Shown: piece after piece, positions 61,490 through 64,000 of the stretch
Layout: each line of letters begins with the position of its first letter
How positions within the stretch are numbered: the first letter of the stretch is position 1
Assembly: GCA_963712825.1 (NCBI GenBank)
Contig: CAVQJP010000008.1
Location: forward strand, 1-64,000
Direction of reading: 5' to 3'
Origin: AP-15 sp963712825
GTDB taxonomy: Bacteria > Pseudomonadota > Alphaproteobacteria > ATCC43930 > CGMCC-115725
Length of the DNA stretch: 64,000 nt
The notes under the pieces: generated by a model
Databases searched by the model: none
Told to the model about the DNA's origin: nothing
The model's input: the letters and a program-made list of their open reading frames with translations, nothing else
Position numbers and translations under genes: made by a program

Positions 61490-61881
61490 TGCAAATGTCG
61501 AGAATGTGGAATCTTGTCGATCATAGCTCGATCGTCGTCGGCGACGGCTTCGCCACCGCACTGACGTTAACGTTGGCAGGGCTTCTGATAGTTTGGCTGA
61601 ACGGTTGCGCGGCGGTCGGGCAATATACTGCCGCTGATGCGCAGAAAGCAGCGGCTGTCGCGACCGCGGTCGGGGATACCGCTGGCGCGGCGTGCTGGCC
61701 GGTCCTCGCGACGACCGGAAACGCTCTGTCCGCGGCGGGCGACAATCCCGGCATATTGGTTGGCATCGAGGAGAAGCGCGCCGTCCAAATGGCATTGCAG
61801 AATACCGCATGCCAGCCGGTCTGGGCCGGAGTGTTGGCCGAGCTGCTCAAGGCCACTCCAGCGGCGCCATTGCTGCCGTGA
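61489..61881 (+). CDS. Putative phage lipoprotein
   Basis: 130 residues. Hydrophobic stretch ATALTLTLAGLLIVWLNGCAAVG with a lipobox-like L-N-G-C, then an Ala-rich chain (AADAQKAAAVATAVGDTAGAACWPVLATTGNALS). The hydrophobic segment starts at about residue 25, long for a lipoprotein signal. ATG overlaps the previous stop (tgATG); its stop overlaps the next GTG. It could be an outer-membrane partner of the coiled-coil protein that follows. Confidence 0.55.
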   Translation: MQMSRMWNLVDHSSIVVGDGFATALTLTLAGLLIVWLNGCAAVGQYTAADAQKAAAVATAVGDTAGAACWPVLATTGNALSAAGDNPGILVGIEEKRAVQMALQNTACQPVWAGVLAELLKATPAAPLLP

Positions 61882-62195
61882 TCCTCCGGCCGCGGTTTTC
61901 GGCGGAGATCAATTTCGGCCATGTCATGCAGGCGGCAGTGCTGCTGCTGACCGTCGGCGGCGGGGCCGTCACGAGCTATATCAGCTTGCGCGGCGACATT
62001 GACAATCTGCGTTCCGAGCTCGAAGTCCAGATTGCCTCGCATGAATTGCGCATTGCCGAGGTCGAACGTTCGGCGGAGCAGCGCCGGCTCGACGAGCGCG
62101 ACTTCCAGGCGGAAATGCGCGCCGCGCTGGCTCGCATAATCGATGCGATTGCGGAGCTGCGCACCCAGATCGTGCAGAAGCAGGATCGCAAATGA
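61878..62195 (+). CDS. Membrane-anchored coiled-coil protein, spanin- or holin-like
   Basis: 105 residues. One N-terminal membrane segment (VMQAAVLLLTVGGGAVTSYISL, residues 16-37) then a heptad-rich helix to the end (DIDNLRSELEVQIASHELRIAEVERSAEQRRLDERDFQAEMRAALARIIDAIAELRTQIVQK). This is the layout of an inner-membrane spanin or of small coiled-coil holin-associated proteins. GTG start overlapping the lipoprotein stop. Confidence 0.6.
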   Translation: MILRPRFSAEINFGHVMQAAVLLLTVGGGAVTSYISLRGDIDNLRSELEVQIASHELRIAEVERSAEQRRLDERDFQAEMRAALARIIDAIAELRTQIVQKQDRK

Positions 62196-62228
62196 CGCTC
62201 CGCCTCTTGTGGGTCTAAGGAGGCATCG

Positions 62229-62439
62229 ATGCTTCCCCGCAAACTGACGGCCGTTGATCCGGAGAGCGAACGACGGCTATACAAAACCGTTCGCCGCGAC
62301 ACGATGGACGAATGTGCCTGGCATGATCCTATCGGCAAACGTAAATACCGGGCTGTGTCTTATCAAACTCATTAATGGCGCGAGCCAAGGGTTCAACTTT
62401 GGTCCGGACGGGCTGTGCATCATCGCGGCGTCGCGCTAG
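62229..62439 (+). pseudogene. Frame-broken second copy of the small phage protein at 40627
   Basis: MLPRKLTAVDPESERRLYKT-VRRDT matches the start of the gene at 40627, and VPGMILSANVNTGLCLIKLINGASQGFNFGPDGLCIIAASR matches its end, but in a different frame; the shift is near 62305-62320. AAGGAGG precedes the ATG. Total length is 211 bases against 210, so one base has been gained. The following 190 bases (62440-62630) hold nothing I can support. Confidence 0.75.
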
Positions 62440-62630
62440 TTTAACGATATGTATTAACCCCATTCTTGTTTTCGCTGTGCAGACCCGAATACGCCTCCGC
62501 AGCAGATACCGGCCTCCAGGTTATGACGGCCAGTCGGCTTCGGCGCGCTGAGTCGAACGTCATCTACCAGAGGGAGGCTCGGTGGCCAGCCGACGCGGTT
62601 GTGCTTCTTCATAGAGATAAGGGAGGTCCA

Positions 62631-62813
62631 GTGAAATTTCTGGATTTTGTGCTGGCGCGGCTGTCGGAGCCGTCGACCTATGCTGGGGTTGCGGCACTAC
62701 TCGCGGCGGGCATGCGCGTCGACGATCCAATCTGGCAAGCCGTTTTCCAGCTGGTCATCGCCGGCGCCGGATTTGCCGCGGTTCTGATGCCCGAAAAAAG
62801 TGTCGCACATTGA
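62631..62813 (+). CDS. Holin-like small membrane protein
   Basis: 60 residues. VKFLDFVLARLSEPSTYAGVAALLAAGMRVDDPIWQAVFQLVIAGAGFAAVLMPEKS: two hydrophobic helices with an EPSTYAG start, a pattern repeated in small proteins at the lysis end of alphaproteobacterial phages. GGAGG precedes the GTG. Could be a holin; no endolysin is clearly beside it. Confidence 0.6.
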   Translation: MKFLDFVLARLSEPSTYAGVAALLAAGMRVDDPIWQAVFQLVIAGAGFAAVLMPEKSVAH

Positions 62814-62887
62814 AGCAGCTGGTGCTTCACGCTTGATCGAAAGCCCAACAATCGTCATGGTGTGGGAAGAAGGGGCTGGGGGAATGA

Positions 62888-63130
62888 ATGCTGCCAAATC
62901 GGACGATTGGCTATGCAGTGCTTGTGATAATTTTGGGCGTGGCCGGGTGCAGCACCACCCAGTCGACAGCGTGCCAGTGTCCTCGGCCGGTAAGCTATGA
63001 TGACCCGACCATAAAAAAAATCACTGCGGCGCTGCGAGCGTTGCCGTCGGACAGTGTGCTGCACCAGGCGATGGACGACTACGAGGACGAGCGCGACGAT
63101 TTACGCGCCTGTATCGCCGCCGGCCATTGA
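62888..63130 (+). CDS. Small lipoprotein, Rz1/o-spanin-like
   Basis: 80 residues. A standard lipoprotein signal, MLPNRTIGYAVLVIILGVAGC with lipobox V-A-G-C at residue 21, then STTQSTACQCPRPVSYDDPTIKKITAALRALPSDSVLHQAMDDYEDERDDLRACIAAGH. Size and lipobox suit an outer-membrane spanin subunit (Rz1). GGGGGA lies 6 bases before the ATG. It is the last gene of the element before the chromosomal capA-like gene. Confidence 0.6.
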   Translation: MLPNRTIGYAVLVIILGVAGCSTTQSTACQCPRPVSYDDPTIKKITAALRALPSDSVLHQAMDDYEDERDDLRACIAAGH

Positions 63131-63256
63131 ACGGCCGATATCGGCAAGAAGAAAGATGCAGGTTGCCGACTGGGACCGAGGACACGGCCGTAACCGCTTT
63201 TAGAGCTGCTTCGGAACCTTCCTCTTCGATCCTCCGCCCGGACGCTCGTGCCGGAT

Positions 63257-64000
63257 TTACGGAGCCGGAAGCTTGACCGCGACCTGCTCGCCCTCGGCGA
63301 CCAGTTCGGCGTCGAACGCGGCACTTTCTCGGACAATCTGGTCGAGGGCAGCGCGTTCATCGCCGGGTGCGCGCAACAACGTCCGATTATTCTCGTCATG
63401 GCGGACGAATTGAAACGCGACCCGATCGATCCGAGCGTCCTCGCAGATAAGCCTGACCATCATGCCGAGCCAGTCGCCGTGCCGTTGGCCGGCATGGCCG
63501 GTGTGAAACGAAAAGCTGCCGAGGCCGTAAAAGATCGGCCGACCGCGATAAACCTCAACCGCCAGCGAGTAATGCGGGCCGTGGCCAACGACGATGTCGG
63601 CACCGGCGTCGATCGCGGCATGAGCGATCTCGGTCATGTACTGCAGCACCTCGCGGCCCACACCCCAATGGCACGACGCGACCACGATGTCTGCCGCCGC
63701 CCGCACCGCCGCGATATCGTCGGCGAACCATTTCAGATATTGCCGGTCGGCCCAGGTGATGATCTGCGGCGGCAGGCCCGGCCGGTTGGCCGGTGGCCGA
63801 CCTCCATGCATCGGCACCTGATAGGCGGTGTGGCCCCGGATCACGGCGATGCCGGCCGAAGTGTCGCCTGCTTCATGGTTGGTCGGCCAGTAGACCGAGC
63901 TGCGCTGCGTAAAGCCAAAGCGCAGGCCGGCGCGTTCGAGGATCGCCGGCGCGCGCGCGGCTGCCCGGTTGGCACCGGCGCCGGCATGGGCTATGCCGAC
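63257..64000 (-). CDS. CapA-family protein, partial (5' end outside the window)
   Basis: 248 codons of the C-terminal part; the frame runs open to the window edge. VVASCHWGVGREVLQYMTEIAHAAIDAGADIVVGHGPHYSLAVEVYRGRPIFYGLGSFSFH is the metallophosphatase-like core of CapA/PgsA (metal ligands in CHWG and GHGPH), related to poly-gamma-glutamate synthesis proteins. The start-like ATC/GTG at 63844 lies inside the domain and is not the real start. It marks the return to the host chromosome. The 126 bases before it hold no gene. Confidence 0.85.
   Translation of the reverse strand, partial: VGIAHAGAGANRAAARAPAILERAGLRFGFTQRSSVYWPTNHEAGDTSAGIAVIRGHTAYQVPMHGGRPPANRPGLPPQIITWADRQYLKWFADDIAAVRAAADIVVASCHWGVGREVLQYMTEIAHAAIDAGADIVVGHGPHYSLAVEVYRGRPIFYGLGSFSFHTGHAGQRHGDWLGMMVRLICEDARIDRVAFQFVRHDENNRTLLRAPGDERAALDQIVRESAAFDAELVAEGEQVAVKLPAP

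Noticed and set aside
30570..63256. Attachment-site direct repeats and an integrase for the element
   Set aside because: The two junction regions (30570-30628 and 63131-63256) were compared by eye and share no convincing repeat; no tyrosine or serine integrase frame is present. A short repeat could have been missed.

Overview
The window is GC-rich chromosomal DNA of an alphaproteobacterium, most likely Rhodospirillales-like or a relative. The evidence is the marker families: DUF4167 and DUF1178 proteins, a GcrA-type zinc motif, a DUF6456-type protein, the prfA-prmC pair, ispG-hisS, a lysC...ptsP operon, and a phage tail module with the domain set of the Rhodobacter gene transfer agent. No tRNA, rRNA, CRISPR array, transposase or integrase gene was seen.

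Layout. 1-4.6 kb: a FitAB-type toxin-antitoxin pair between two 30-bp direct repeats, an ADP-forming acyl-CoA synthetase carrying an in-frame insertion of intergenic repeat DNA, a decayed tail of a large serine recombinase, and a small XRE regulator. 4.8-6.1 kb: an acyl-CoA dehydrogenase. 6.1-11.4 kb (minus): a surface-polysaccharide cluster of glycosyltransferase, KpsE/CtrB-like inner-membrane export protein, KpsT-like ATPase, and an ABC-2 permease fused to a long TPR domain. 11.6-30.6 kb: housekeeping genes: NDUFAF5-like methyltransferase, ComF, glutaredoxin, nitrilase-family amidase, Uma2 protein, DUF1178, UbiG, LysC, nitronate monooxygenase, PtsP, RodZ-like, IspG, HisS, PrfA, PrmC, DUF4167, and a clpB split by a one-base frameshift.

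30.6-63.1 kb: a prophage-like element of about 32 kb. Order: S24 repressor (minus), GcrA-like and DUF6456-like small proteins, large terminase, portal, prohead protease/scaffold, major capsid protein, connector, gp10-like protein, tail terminator, major tail protein, tail assembly chaperone with a probable -1 frameshift, tape measure, DUF2460, DUF2163, NlpC/P60, tail tip protein, then small membrane and lipoprotein genes that may serve lysis. The core order matches RcGTA. No integrase, excision or replication gene lies between clpB and capA, so it looks like a domesticated or GTA-like element rather than an ordinary temperate phage. Into this core are inserted unusual genes: a beta-helix tailspike with four repeats and a signal peptide, two related beta-proteins of which one has a signal peptide, a Tat-signal protein, a glycine-rich fibre ending in D-x3-P-x-E repeats, and a glycosyltransferase. 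Nearly all genes from 32.8 to 62.2 kb overlap or abut, which indicates one long late transcript. A consensus promoter lies at 32318-32346, about 500 bases before the terminase.

63.26-64 kb: the 3' part of a CapA-family gene (minus), running off the window.

Three genes (clpB, the major capsid gene, and a small gene at 62.2 kb) each carry a frameshift. Sequencing or assembly error must be excluded before calling them dead.
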